In this document: positions 34,605 through 43,475 of the stretch, piece by piece | How positions within the stretch are numbered: the stretch's first letter is position 1 | Layout: each line of letters starts with the position of its first letter | Assembly: GCA_020846935.1 (NCBI GenBank) | Contig: JADLCY010000013.1 | Span: 1-64,000, forward strand | DNA from: Gemmatimonadaceae bacterium | Lineage (GTDB): Bacteria > Gemmatimonadota > Gemmatimonadetes > Gemmatimonadales > Gemmatimonadaceae | DNA length: 64,000 bases | Reading direction: 5' to 3' | Program-made: the position numbers and the translations under genes | Notes under the pieces: model-generated | Database searches by the model: none | Seen by the model: only the letters and a program-made list of their open reading frames with translations | Told to the model about the DNA's origin: nothing

Positions 34605-35879
34605 CTACTTCAGCACGTCCGTCCCGAGGTACGGGCGCAGCACCTCCGGGACCGTCACGCTGCCATCCGGCTGCTGGTACACCTCCAGGAGGCACGCGAT
34701 GACGCGTGGAAAGGCGAGGCCGGAGCCATTCAGCGTGTGAATGAAGCGCGGCTTTTCGCCCGGCGCGGGACGGAAGCGGATGTTTGCGCGCCGGGCCTGA
34801 TAGTCCGTGAAGGTGCTGCACGACGACACCTCGAGCCACTTGCCGACGCCGGGCGCCCACGCCTCGAGGTCCCAGGTCTTGGCGCTGCTCTGCCCCGTGT
34901 CTCCGGCGGCGAGGAGTACGCGCCGATACGCGAGGCCGAGCCGCTCGAGCAGCGTTTCCGCGTGTCGCGTGAGCTGCTCGTGTTCGTGCGGTGACTGTTC
35001 CGGCGTCGTGTAGCGCACGATCTCGACCTTGTCGAACTCGTGCAGCCGGAGGAGCCCGCGCGTGTCCTTCCCCGCCGATCCAGCCTCGCGACGAAAGCAC
35101 GGCGTGTACGCCACGAACCCGCGCGGCAGCTGCGCCGCGTCGAGCATCTCGTCGCGATACAGGTTCGTCACCGGCACTTCGGCGGTCGGCACGAGGTACA
35201 TCCCTTCCTCGCGGAGCGCGTACATGTCCTCCTCGAACTTCGGGAGTTGCCCGGTGCCGATCATCGTCTGCCGGTTCACGACCACGGGCACCCACACCTC
35301 TTCGTAGCCGTGCTCGCGGGTGTGCACATCGATGAAGAAGTTCATCAGCGCGCGCACCAGGCGGGCGCCCTGCCCGCGGAGCACGACGAAACCGGAGCCC
35401 GAGATCTTGGCGCCGCGCTCGAGGTCGAGGATGCCGAGGGCGGACGCGAGATCCCAATGCGGCTTGCAGCCCGCGGCGTCACGGGGAGTCCCCCACGACT
35501 TCTCCGTGCGGTTCGCCGTCTCGTCCCCGGCGGGCACTTCGTCGAGCGTAACGTTGGGCAGCTCGAGCAGTATCTCGTGCAGCTCCGTCTCCGACGCGGC
35601 CAGCTCGGACTCGAGTCGCGCGATCTCTTCGCCCAGCGCACGACCGGCGCCAATGAGCGCCTCGGCGTCTTCCTTGTTCTTCTTGCGGCGGGCGACTTCC
35701 TGGCTGTTCTGATTGCGTGACGCCTTGCGCTCTTCCACCGCCTGGATCATGGCGCGACGTTCGACGTCCAGCTCGACCCCACGATCGATCAGCGACGCGA
35801 GGGAATCGAGCTTGCCACGGCGCTGCATCGCGCTCCGCAACAGGTCGACCTGGTCGCGGAGCACGCGGAAGTCATGCAT
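34605..35879 (-). CDS. serS: seryl-tRNA synthetase
   Basis: A 424-aa class II synthetase charging tRNA-Ser and tRNA-Sec with serine. The N-terminal coiled-coil arm is about residues 25-105 (EERKASRNQNSQEVARRKKN and following), motif 2 is in TPCFRREAGSAGKDTRGLLR, and motif 3 is in NGSGLAFPRVIACLLEVYQQ. Length is normal. In this genome it also supplies Ser-tRNA-Sec, the substrate for selenocysteine synthesis implied by tRNA-Sec. It overlaps no gene; the histidine kinase follows in 2 nt. Confidence 0.97.
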   Translation of the reverse strand: MHDFRVLRDQVDLLRSAMQRRGKLDSLASLIDRGVELDVERRAMIQAVEERKASRNQNSQEVARRKKNKEDAEALIGAGRALGEEIARLESELAASETELHEILLELPNVTLDEVPAGDETANRTEKSWGTPRDAAGCKPHWDLASALGILDLERGAKISGSGFVVLRGQGARLVRALMNFFIDVHTREHGYEEVWVPVVVNRQTMIGTGQLPKFEEDMYALREEGMYLVPTAEVPVTNLYRDEMLDAAQLPRGFVAYTPCFRREAGSAGKDTRGLLRLHEFDKVEIVRYTTPEQSPHEHEQLTRHAETLLERLGLAYRRVLLAAGDTGQSSAKTWDLEAWAPGVGKWLEVSSCSTFTDYQARRANIRFRPAPGEKPRFIHTLNGSGLAFPRVIACLLEVYQQPDGSVTVPEVLRPYLGTDVLK

Positions 35880-35883
35880 GGGT

Positions 35884-36504
35884 TCAGTCCTTGGGGACGC
35901 CTGGTTGGAAGGAGCGAAAACCGCAGTTCGGGTTCCGGGTCGCCCGGAAGAAGATCTGACGCGTCGTGGCGTTGACGGAGTCGACGACGACCTTCGCGTA
36001 GAGGAGCGAGGCCAGCGAGAACTGGCACGCGTCGCTGTTGGTCTGTATCACCACCGGTTGGCCCACACCCACCACGACCACGGAGTCCTGCTTGTAGCCA
36101 TTGTTCGGCGCCTTGGTCACTGCATCGAAGGCGCCCGACGGCGACTGCAACCCCACCGCCTGCGTCGGAACGACCGACCCGAAGGTTGACCGGACAGCGC
36201 TGATCAGCCGGGCGGGAATGAGCCGAACCTTGTTATCCGGCGTCAGGTCAAAGGCCACGTCGAACGCGAGGTCTGGCGCCACGCGGATGACGGCCCCCGT
36301 GGCAGCGTTGAAGCCCGAGGGAAAGGCTGCCGTCGTGCCGGTCATGGCAAAGGCGACCGAGGTGTCCGTGGCGACGGCCACCGTTGCCTTGAGTCCGAAT
36401 GGATCGTCGCAACCCGAGGCTCCGCCCACGGCGGCGGCCGTGAGCACGATGGCGAGGGCGCGACGCCGTTTGTGCTGTGCTGACAACGAGTTCCTGTGCG
36501 TCAT
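35884..36504 (-). CDS. putative lipoprotein, unknown function
   Basis: A 206-aa protein from the ATG at 36504. A basic start (KRRR) leads to a hydrophobic signal and a lipobox GGASGC near residue 32, followed by DDPFGLKA. The mature part is beta-rich, with Cys in DACQF and NPNCGF that could form a disulfide. No family recognised. It ends 5 nt before serS. The frame upstream to 36948 is shadow of the divergent gene. Confidence 0.75.
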   Translation of the reverse strand: MTHRNSLSAQHKRRRALAIVLTAAAVGGASGCDDPFGLKATVAVATDTSVAFAMTGTTAAFPSGFNAATGAVIRVAPDLAFDVAFDLTPDNKVRLIPARLISAVRSTFGSVVPTQAVGLQSPSGAFDAVTKAPNNGYKQDSVVVVGVGQPVVIQTNSDACQFSLASLLYAKVVVDSVNATTRQIFFRATRNPNCGFRSFQPGVPKD

Positions 36505-36591
36505 GGGCGTGCGTGGAAGGTTACCGACCGCGTGTTTCCAGTTCAAGCGAGCCTCCAGAATCTCCCCTCCCTTCGACACCTCGAGACCGTT

Positions 36592-36975
36592 ATGCTTGGT
36601 CCCACCATGGCCAATGGCCGGTTGCCCACCATTCGAGAACTCGTCGCCACGCTGGCCCAGCGCGATGGCGTGGATGCAGTCGTACTCCTCGGCCGCGACG
36701 GGATGGTGATCGACGGCCGGGCACACGGCGGCGCCGACCTGGATCCGCTCGCCGCGCACGTACCACCCCTGGTGGCCACAGCGGCGGACCTCAGTGCCAC
36801 GAGCGGTCGCGGCGGACTGGTGACCGCCGTGCTCGAGTATGAGCGCGGATACGCGGTGGTGACCACGCTCGCGGCCGACACGATGCTGCTGGTGCTGGTG
36901 CATCCGATGGCCAACCTCGGTGCGCTCATCGCCGACCTGCGGCGGCACCGCGGAAACATCGCGTCCATCATCTGA
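36592..36975 (+). CDS. roadblock/LC7 domain protein
   Basis: A 127-aa protein with the roadblock/LC7 pattern: TIRELVATLAQRDGVDAVVLLGRDGMVIDG, written here as two parts (TIRELVATLAQRDGVDAV and VLLGRDGMVIDG). It then has VTAVLEYERGYAVVTTLAAD and LLVLVHPMANLGALIADLRR. Roadblock proteins act as GTPase partners or scaffolds (for example MglB with MglA). No Ras-like GTPase is beside it. The start is 36592 (ATG) or 36607 (ATG); neither has a good RBS. It is 58 nt upstream of the mannose-1-phosphate guanylyltransferase. Confidence 0.82.
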   Translation: MLGPTMANGRLPTIRELVATLAQRDGVDAVVLLGRDGMVIDGRAHGGADLDPLAAHVPPLVATAADLSATSGRGGLVTAVLEYERGYAVVTTLAADTMLLVLVHPMANLGALIADLRRHRGNIASII

Positions 36976-37033
36976 TCGTGGCGGCGTGGCCGCCCCCGGT
37001 GACGCGCGCGTCCCCGGTCACGAAGGAAGCCTC

Positions 37034-38065
37034 ATGAGTCGTTGGGTCGTCGTTCTCGCTGGCGGGGTCGGTTCGCGTTTCTGGCCCCTGAGCACACCGG
37101 CGCGCCCCAAACAGCTGTTGCCGCTCGTCACCGCGACGCCGTTGCTGCGCGAGACCCTCGATCGACTCCGCGAGGTCGCCGACGCGGCGCACACACTGAT
37201 CCTCACCAACGCGTCGCTCGTGCCCGCGATCCGGGAACTCGCCAGCGAGATTCCCACCGACAACATCATCGCCGAGCCGCGACCGGCCGGTACCGCGGGC
37301 GCGCTGACGTGGGCAGCGAACCACATCGCCCGTCGCGATCCGGACGGAACGATGATCAGCGTGCATGCCGACTGGTCGGTCGGCGATCCCGCGAGCTTTT
37401 GTCGCGCGCTTCAGCGCGCCGCCGACCTGGCCGAGCAGCAGGGAGCGCTCATCACCGTAGGTATCGTCCCGTCGCGGCCCGAGACCGGCTTCGGCTACAT
37501 CGCACCGGGCGCTGTGGTCGAAGGCGACGCTCGTCGCGTCGATCGCTTCGTCGAGAAACCGGACGCGGCTACGGCCGAGCTCATGGTCGCGAAGGGCTAC
37601 CTGTGGAACTCGGGCATTTTCGTCTGGCGGGTCGGCGACTTTCTGGATGAAGTCAGGGCGCTCACGCCGGAAGTCGCCCCCGCGCTCGCGGCGCATCCGA
37701 ACGACATCGGCACGTTCTTTGGCGCCGTGCAGTCCATCGCGGTGGACGTGGGGGTGCTCGAGCGCAGCAGACGCGTGCTGGTGATTCCCGGTGAGTTCGG
37801 GTGGGACGACGTGGGCACGTGGGCCGCCCTGCGGCGCGTCCGCGCGCTCGATGCGCACGGCAATGCGGCGGTAGGGCCCGCATTCGCTGTCGACGCCGCC
37901 GGCAACGTGGTGCACGCCGAAGGCGGTGATGTCGTACTGTTCGGGGTGAGCAACCTGATCGTTGTTTCACGACCCGGACTGACACTGGTCACCACCATGG
38001 AAGACGCGGCCAATCTGAAGACCCTGATCGAGCGCCTGCCGGCTGAGGTTCGGGAGCGAGCGTGA
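37034..38065 (+). CDS. mannose-1-phosphate guanylyltransferase
   Basis: A 343-aa nucleotidyltransferase making GDP-mannose from GTP and mannose-1-phosphate. It has the pyrophosphorylase signature AGGVGSRFWPLSTPARPKQL at residues 9-28, then EPRPAGTAGALTWAANHI, FVEKPDAATAELMVAKGYLW, NSGIFVWRV and GEFGWDDVGTWAAL. It lacks a C-terminal isomerase domain, so it is the short (monofunctional) type. The ATG at 37034 has AAGGAAG upstream. The stop overlaps the GTG of the next gene by 4 nt. Confidence 0.95.
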   Translation: MSRWVVVLAGGVGSRFWPLSTPARPKQLLPLVTATPLLRETLDRLREVADAAHTLILTNASLVPAIRELASEIPTDNIIAEPRPAGTAGALTWAANHIARRDPDGTMISVHADWSVGDPASFCRALQRAADLAEQQGALITVGIVPSRPETGFGYIAPGAVVEGDARRVDRFVEKPDAATAELMVAKGYLWNSGIFVWRVGDFLDEVRALTPEVAPALAAHPNDIGTFFGAVQSIAVDVGVLERSRRVLVIPGEFGWDDVGTWAALRRVRALDAHGNAAVGPAFAVDAAGNVVHAEGGDVVLFGVSNLIVVSRPGLTLVTTMEDAANLKTLIERLPAEVRERA

Positions 38066-39249
38066 CGGACCTGGTCCTGTGGGACGACGCGCAGGCGCGC
38101 CGCTTCGAACCGTTCAGCCTGACGCGCCCCGTTGCCGCGATTCGGGCCGGCGCGCTCATGATGCACGAGCGCTGGGCGCGGGCCCTCGGCGCTCACGTGA
38201 CCGGGACCGTGACGTCCGCGCACCTGCAGGACTTCGGCGAGTTTGACGCGCCGCCCTGCCTGACGAGTGGAACCCTCGCGGCGGGTACCATCCTCGCCAA
38301 TTCGCGGTTTGCTCCGGCGGTGTCAGCCTACCCCGCCGGAGATGCGTGGCAGTGCGAGGGTCGCCTCGTCGCAGTCCGTCTCTCCGCGCCGATCGACGTG
38401 TCTGCGTTGCATGCGGGTGACCTGCGGCTCGAATCCCTGGCCTCTGCCGGATCGACCACCGACGTCGCCGGGTGGTGGCTCGAACGTCCGTGGGATCTCA
38501 TCCGCCATCTCCCGGTCATGCTGGCGAGCGACATCGCAGCGTTGGCCCCGACGATCGAACCGGCGCCCGCCAGCACGCTGACCCTGCTTGGCGACCATCT
38601 GGTCACCCTCGAGGCCGGGTGCCGGGTCGAGCCGATGGTGGTGTTGGACGCGAGCGCGGGGCCCATTCTCATTCATCGCGGCGCAACCATCTCGGCCTTC
38701 ACCAGACTGGTGGGCCCGTGCGTGATCGGGCGCGATTCGCAGGTGCTCGGCGGTCGCGTGGCGACGTCGTCGATCGGTGAAACCTGTCGCGTCCATGGCG
38801 AAGTGAGCTCGACCATCTTCATCGGGCACGCCAACAAGGGCCATGACGGTTTTGTCGGCCACAGCGTGCTTGGCCGCTGGACCAACCTCGGCGCAGCGAC
38901 GGTGACGAGCAACCTGAAGAACACGTACGGCATGGTCCACGCGTGGGCGCCCGACGGCGAGCAGAACACGGGGCTGCAGTTCCTCGGGACGCTGCTCGGT
39001 GATCACGCCAGGACCGGTATTGGCACCCGCCTGACGACCGGGAGTGTGGTCGGCGCCGGCGCCAACGTCGTGAACGACGGCATGCCCCCGCGGGTGATCG
39101 CACCCTTCGCGTTTGGCGGCGGCACGTATCGCCTGGAGAAGTTCCTCGAGGTCGCGGCGCGCGTGATGTCGCGTCGACAGGTTACCCTCGGTGATCGTGA
39201 GCGTTTGCATCTTGCCCGCGCGCACGGCGCTCGCTGGAGCGTCGGGTGA
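38062..39249 (+). CDS. GlmU-like sugar nucleotidyltransferase with left-handed beta-helix
   Basis: A 395-aa protein from a GTG start. The N-terminus (LVLWDDAQARRFEPFSLTRP) matches the putative sugar nucleotidyltransferase family related to GlmU but lacks the canonical GxGTRM loop. The C-terminal part is a hexapeptide-repeat helix (IGRDSQVLGGRVATSSIGET, GHANKGHDGFVGHSVLGRW, NLGAATVTSNLKN). That last piece strongly resembles GlmU and acetyltransferase sites. Its substrate is unknown; it may process another sugar phosphate. It overlaps the previous gene by 4 nt and the next by 4 nt. Confidence 0.85.
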   Translation: MTDLVLWDDAQARRFEPFSLTRPVAAIRAGALMMHERWARALGAHVTGTVTSAHLQDFGEFDAPPCLTSGTLAAGTILANSRFAPAVSAYPAGDAWQCEGRLVAVRLSAPIDVSALHAGDLRLESLASAGSTTDVAGWWLERPWDLIRHLPVMLASDIAALAPTIEPAPASTLTLLGDHLVTLEAGCRVEPMVVLDASAGPILIHRGATISAFTRLVGPCVIGRDSQVLGGRVATSSIGETCRVHGEVSSTIFIGHANKGHDGFVGHSVLGRWTNLGAATVTSNLKNTYGMVHAWAPDGEQNTGLQFLGTLLGDHARTGIGTRLTTGSVVGAGANVVNDGMPPRVIAPFAFGGGTYRLEKFLEVAARVMSRRQVTLGDRERLHLARAHGARWSVG

Positions 39250-40055
39250 ACGTCACCATCCTCGGAACCGGGAGCCGAGGCAACGCGATCGTGGTCGAGT
39301 GTGATGGCGACCGCGTCCTCGTGGACGCCGGGTTCCCGGCGCGCACCCTGGCCCAACGCCTGCGGGCGACGGGCCACCCGCCCGAATCGATCTCGGCGCT
39401 GATCCTCACGCACGCGCACGGCGATCACGCGTGTGGCGCGCGCGTCGCGGCCCGACGCTATGGCTGGACCGTGTACGCGACGCCCGGGACCATCCACGAG
39501 CTGCCGGAACTCGCGGTGACGAAGCCTGTCCCGATCTCTCCGCGCGAGACGCTGCTGCTGGATACGATGGTCGTGTCGAGCGTTCGCATTCCGCACGACT
39601 GTCTCGAGCCCGTGGCGGTGGCGATCGAGAGCCGCCGCACGGGCGCACGGTGCGGAATCGCGTATGACCTGGGGCACGCCCCGGCCTCGGTGGAGCGCGC
39701 GCTCTCGCAGGTCGATGCACTGGTCCTGGAGAGCAACCACGACGAGGACATGCTGCGCAACGGCCCGTATCCGAGGTCGGTGCAGCGACGCATCAGCGGG
39801 GGACGCGGCCATCTGAGCAACCGGGCCGCGGCGCGGATGGCGCGCAACCTCGCGCACCACGGGCTGCGCCACGTGGTGCTGGCCCACGTGAGTGCGCAGA
39901 ACAACACCGCCGCAGCGGCTCACGGGGCCGTGTCGGCCGCGCTCCATCGCACGCCGTTCCGTGGCGACCTCACGGTGGCCGGTCAGGATGCGGCCACGTC
40001 CTTCACCGTGGAGCGGGCACGACGCGCGGAACAGATGAACCTCTTCGGGCGGTAA
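39246..40055 (+). CDS. MBL-fold metallohydrolase (YycJ/WalJ-like)
   Basis: A 269-aa metallo-beta-lactamase fold protein. It starts VTILGTGSRGNAIVVECDGD, then has the zinc motif LTHAHGDHACGARVAAR, GTIHELPEL, AYDLGHAPASVERAL, and ESNHDEDMLRNGPYP. The C-terminal part includes LSNRAAARMARNLA and VVLAHVSAQNNT, characteristic of the YycJ/WalJ family. These are reported to be 5'-exonucleases or cell-wall related. The activity here is unproven. It overlaps the GlmU-like gene by 4 nt. Confidence 0.9.
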   Translation: MNVTILGTGSRGNAIVVECDGDRVLVDAGFPARTLAQRLRATGHPPESISALILTHAHGDHACGARVAARRYGWTVYATPGTIHELPELAVTKPVPISPRETLLLDTMVVSSVRIPHDCLEPVAVAIESRRTGARCGIAYDLGHAPASVERALSQVDALVLESNHDEDMLRNGPYPRSVQRRISGGRGHLSNRAAARMARNLAHHGLRHVVLAHVSAQNNTAAAAHGAVSAALHRTPFRGDLTVAGQDAATSFTVERARRAEQMNLFGR

Positions 40056-40151
40056 GCCGAGCGCAGCAGACGGCACCCGGGCTTCGGCGTTAGGCATCCC
40101 GGCGGTGCGAGAGCGCAAGAAATCTCGATGCGACGGCAAGGAAATTGTTGG

Positions 40152-40180
40152 TTGTCGTTCGATACCGACGACCCTAGCAT
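40152..40180 (+). promoter_or_regulatory. putative promoter of the SulP gene
   Basis: TTGTCG (40152-40157), 17-bp spacer, TAGCAT (40175-40180). The start site is expected near 40187, 34 nt before the ATG at 40221. The rest of the 165-nt gap shows nothing else. Confidence 0.55.
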
Positions 40181-40220
40181 TGGTCCCCGTCGCTCCTGCG
40201 CCATCCTTCCACCCGCCCGC

Positions 40221-41813
40221 ATGTCTCCGACTCCCCACGTGACGCTGGACGAACGCAGCGCCAACTGGACGCCACGCTTTCGCGATTCATGGCGCTCGGA
40301 CGTCGGGGCGTCGGTCGTCGTGCTTCTCGTCGCCCTTCCCCTCTGCCTCGGCATCGCGCTGGCGTCCGGGGCCCCGCTCTTCGCTGGCATCGTGACCGGC
40401 GTGGTCGGGGGCCTGGTCGTCGGCTTCGCCTCGGGTTCACACCTGATGGTCAGTGGGCCGGCCGCGGGCCTCACCGCCATCGTGCTGGGGGCGATCAGCA
40501 CGCTCGGTTCGTTCCAGGCCTTTCTCACCGCGGTGGTCATCGCCGGCGTCCTGCAGATCGCGCTTGGCCTGCTGCGCGCCGGGGTCATCGGCTACTACTT
40601 CCCGAATGCCGTGATCCGCGGAATGCTCTGCGGCATCGGCGTCATCATCATCCTCAAGCAGCTGCCACACGCCGTCGGCTACGACGCAGACTTCGAGGGC
40701 GACCAGGCGTTCCAGCAGGCCAACAACGAGAACACGTTCTCCGCAATCGGCCATGCGCTCAGTCGCATCGAGACCGGGGCCCTGCTGCTGAGCCTCCTCG
40801 CCCTGGGCATCCTGATCGTGTGGGATCGCCCCTTCATGAAGCGGTTCGCCCTCGTCCCGGGTGCGCTGGTCGCGGTGATCCTTGGCGTGGTCATCAACGC
40901 GGTCTTCATCGCCAACGGCTCGGACATGGCGCTGGGCGCCGAGCGCCTGGTGACGCTCCCGGTGATCTCGTCGATGGCCGACCTGCGCGCCGCGCTGAGC
41001 GCGCCGGACTGGTCGATTCTTGGCTCGGCGGCCGTGTGGACGGCCGGCGGCACCATCGCGGTGATCGCTTCACTGGAAACGCTGCTCAGCCTCGAGGCGA
41101 CGGACCGCATGGACCCGCTCAAGCGCGAAGCGCCGGCGAACCGGGAACTCGTGGCTCAGGGTATCGGCAACACCATCTGCGGCCTCGTAGGTGGGATCCC
41201 GATGACCGGAGTCATCGTGCGCAGTTCGGCTAACGTGTACGCCGGCGCGAAGACGCGCGCCTCGGCGATCCTCCACGGTGGGCTGTTGGTCATCGCGGTC
41301 CTCGCGATTCCCATGGTCCTGAATCGGATCCCGCTGGCCGTGCTTGCAGCGATCCTCGTGCACACGGGCGTCAAGCTGGCGCACCCTCGACAGCTCAGGT
41401 ACTTCCTCTCGAAGGGATTTCATCAGTGGCTGCCGTTCCTTGCCACGACCATTGGCATCCTGCTCACCGACCTGCTGGTCGGCATCTCCATCGGCCTTGC
41501 CACGAGCCTGGTGTTCATCCTGCTCGAGCACCTGCAATCGCCGAGTTTTGCCGTGGTCGCCGAAGAGGGAACGGTCACGCGACTGCGCCTGAATGAGCAC
41601 CTGACGTTCCTGTCGAAGGCGAATCTCTCGACCCGCCTGCAGCAGGTTCCGCCAGGGAGCACGCTCGAGATCGACGGAAGCGGCGTGAAGCGACTGGACC
41701 ACGACGCCGCCGAAGTGCTCCGCGAGTTCCACGCGTCGGCAAAGGAACGACGCATCGACGTCCGGCTCATCGGGCTGGACGGAGCCCTCAGCACCGGTGG
41801 CCTGGCGCACTAG
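40221..41813 (+). CDS. SulP family anion transporter with STAS domain
   Basis: A 530-aa inner-membrane transporter of the SLC26/SulP family (sulfate, bicarbonate or another anion). The membrane part (about residues 25-425) shows the N-terminal LVALPLCLGIALASGAPLFA, GLVVGFASGSHLMVSGPAAG and AVIRGMLCGIGVIIILKQLP. The diagnostic CGLVGGIPMTGVIVRSSANV follows. A C-terminal STAS domain includes TLEIDGSGVKRLDHDAAEVL. Substrate is not predictable. The ATG at 40221 removes a shadow N-terminus. It is monocistronic, and a gap of 219 nt follows with no gene seen. Confidence 0.94.
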   Translation: MSPTPHVTLDERSANWTPRFRDSWRSDVGASVVVLLVALPLCLGIALASGAPLFAGIVTGVVGGLVVGFASGSHLMVSGPAAGLTAIVLGAISTLGSFQAFLTAVVIAGVLQIALGLLRAGVIGYYFPNAVIRGMLCGIGVIIILKQLPHAVGYDADFEGDQAFQQANNENTFSAIGHALSRIETGALLLSLLALGILIVWDRPFMKRFALVPGALVAVILGVVINAVFIANGSDMALGAERLVTLPVISSMADLRAALSAPDWSILGSAAVWTAGGTIAVIASLETLLSLEATDRMDPLKREAPANRELVAQGIGNTICGLVGGIPMTGVIVRSSANVYAGAKTRASAILHGGLLVIAVLAIPMVLNRIPLAVLAAILVHTGVKLAHPRQLRYFLSKGFHQWLPFLATTIGILLTDLLVGISIGLATSLVFILLEHLQSPSFAVVAEEGTVTRLRLNEHLTFLSKANLSTRLQQVPPGSTLEIDGSGVKRLDHDAAEVLREFHASAKERRIDVRLIGLDGALSTGGLAH

Positions 41814-42032
41814 AGTCGCACCACCCCGCGCAGGTTCCCGCCGCGCCGAGCGATGCCACGCTCGAACCGGCGCGAGGTATTCTGCCGGATCAGGGACCGC
41901 CCGGTACTCCGGTCAGGCTCGCCGCGCCCAACCTGCCGCCGAGCGAACGCTGGACCGTGTCTCGCGCTCCTCGCTCGGCTTCTCGTGGTGGTACTTCTGC
42001 CCATCCCCTCGTCGGAGCGTCGAGCGCACTCT

Positions 42033-43013
42033 TCAGCCCCCGGGCTTCCGAGCAGCGAGCGGGTTTTCCCAGCCCCGACGCCCGAGCAGGAACGGCACGC
42101 GGGCGTCATAGGTGTGATGGGCGCGTACGAACGCCTCTCCTGAGGCACGAATGGCCGCGCGACGCTCGATGTCTGGCAGGAGGCGACCCATGCGCGCAAT
42201 GCAGTCGTCGATGTCGTCGTACCAGACGCAGTGCTCCTCGTCGAGCAAAAACGCATCCAACCCGGGTGTGCGTGGACCGAGGTAGAGGCCGCCGGCGAGC
42301 ATCACCATCCACATCCGGTCCGACGCATACGTCGTGGTTCCTGCGGCGATCTTTGGCAGGATGCCAAGGGAGAACGCCGCGCTGGTGCACGCGCGGGAGA
42401 ACGCGTCGCCCGCCACTTCTCCCCCATTCCACGCCAGCTGGTCGCGCCACGGTTCCCACCCCGGACCGTACACGCGCACACCGTGGACCTTGGCAAGGCG
42501 CATGAGGAACTCCGCGCGGGAAGTGTCATACCCCGCGCCAATGAACGATGCGTCCGTGCGCCACGCCGGATCCGCCGGCACCGGAGTGATCTCGAGTGCG
42601 CCTGCCGAGGGAAGAAAGGCCGCAGGAAGCCCGTGTGCGCGCCATTCCTCGACGAAGCCTGTCACGAAAAACACCTCGGACAAGCGACCGACAGCGGCAT
42701 AGTGCGCGATCTCCGGACGGTGCAGCTCGGTGTGGTACGGCGCGTCGTGGAACCACATTGCGTTCGGGACCCCGGCAATGATCGCCGCCACCGTCTCCAG
42801 CGCGAGCCGATGGCACTTGGAGAGGAAGACGAAATCCGGGCGGAACCGCTTGGCGGCCCGCAGGGCGCGGCGCTGCGTGAGCCGGTGACCGACCATCCGC
42901 GCAGATCGCCGGTCATCGAAGACCTCCACCTGATGACCGGCACGAACGAGTGCGTGCTGGACGGCCACTTCCATGCGCCACGGATGGCGGGATCCCAGAA
43001 TCAGGACGCGCAA
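42033..43013 (-). CDS. glycosyltransferase, CgeB-like
   Basis: A 326-aa GT-B type protein. From the TTG at 43013 (AGGAGG lies 4 nt upstream) it reads RVLILGSRHPWRMEVAVQHA, then KCHRLALETVAAIIAG, PNAMWFHDAPYH, and EVFFVTGFVEEW. The C-terminal YGPGWEPWRDQLAW and APRTPGLDAFLLDEEHCVWY-like segment (here GPRTPGLDAFLLDEEHCVWY) matches CgeB/Glyco_trans_1_2 proteins. The donor and acceptor are unknown. It is isolated on the minus strand, opposed to the sigma factor. The longer frame to 43322 has no homologous content. Confidence 0.85.
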   Translation of the reverse strand: MRVLILGSRHPWRMEVAVQHALVRAGHQVEVFDDRRSARMVGHRLTQRRALRAAKRFRPDFVFLSKCHRLALETVAAIIAGVPNAMWFHDAPYHTELHRPEIAHYAAVGRLSEVFFVTGFVEEWRAHGLPAAFLPSAGALEITPVPADPAWRTDASFIGAGYDTSRAEFLMRLAKVHGVRVYGPGWEPWRDQLAWNGGEVAGDAFSRACTSAAFSLGILPKIAAGTTTYASDRMWMVMLAGGLYLGPRTPGLDAFLLDEEHCVWYDDIDDCIARMGRLLPDIERRAAIRASGEAFVRAHHTYDARVPFLLGRRGWENPLAARKPGG

Positions 43014-43475
43014 ACCCCCTCCTGTCGGAGCGCATCGTCGCTCCGGTACGGGTCGCGCGAACGCTAGCACGGCCGGGCACCGACCGGCAGGACCACACCC
43101 GGTGCTCAACCACCTCGGGCGCGTGCGCTCGTCCGCAGGTAGGGACTCGGGGAGACGCCAGCCGGGGCGCCCTGCTCGGCGATCCGGCGACCGAGGCGTA
43201 CGCGTCCACCCGCACATGCAGGCCGATGCGATCGAATCCCTGGTTGGTCGTCGGGGCGCCGCCGCGTGCTGCGCCCCCAGGTTCTGTGCACCGTGCCGTC
43301 GACCGGTGAGAAAGAGCGGCACCTCTCTCCGTTGATATCGGTGATGCGCGCCACACTCGCTGCCCAGTCCCTGTCGACCCCCCGGCCCATGTCAGTGCGG
43401 CGGGCCGCCGTTCGCGTTCGTGGGAGGGCGCAAGCCGGCTCCCCGGTCGCGGTTGTGGGGCCTAACTTTGTGGGC
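43014..43475. other. divergent intergenic region, no gene seen
   Basis: The 462-nt gap between the TTG-started glycosyltransferase and the sigma factor holds only GC-rich open frames on both strands with no recognisable protein. There is a hairpin with GGAGCG/CGCTCC arms (about 43030-43046). No convincing promoter was found for either flank; a TAACTT hexamer at 43463-43468 precedes the sigma gene. Confidence 0.6.

Noticed and set aside
42950-43335. small open frames in the gap between the glycosyltransferase and the sigma factor
   Set aside because: No RBS, no motif, Arg/Pro-rich composition typical of random GC-rich frames.
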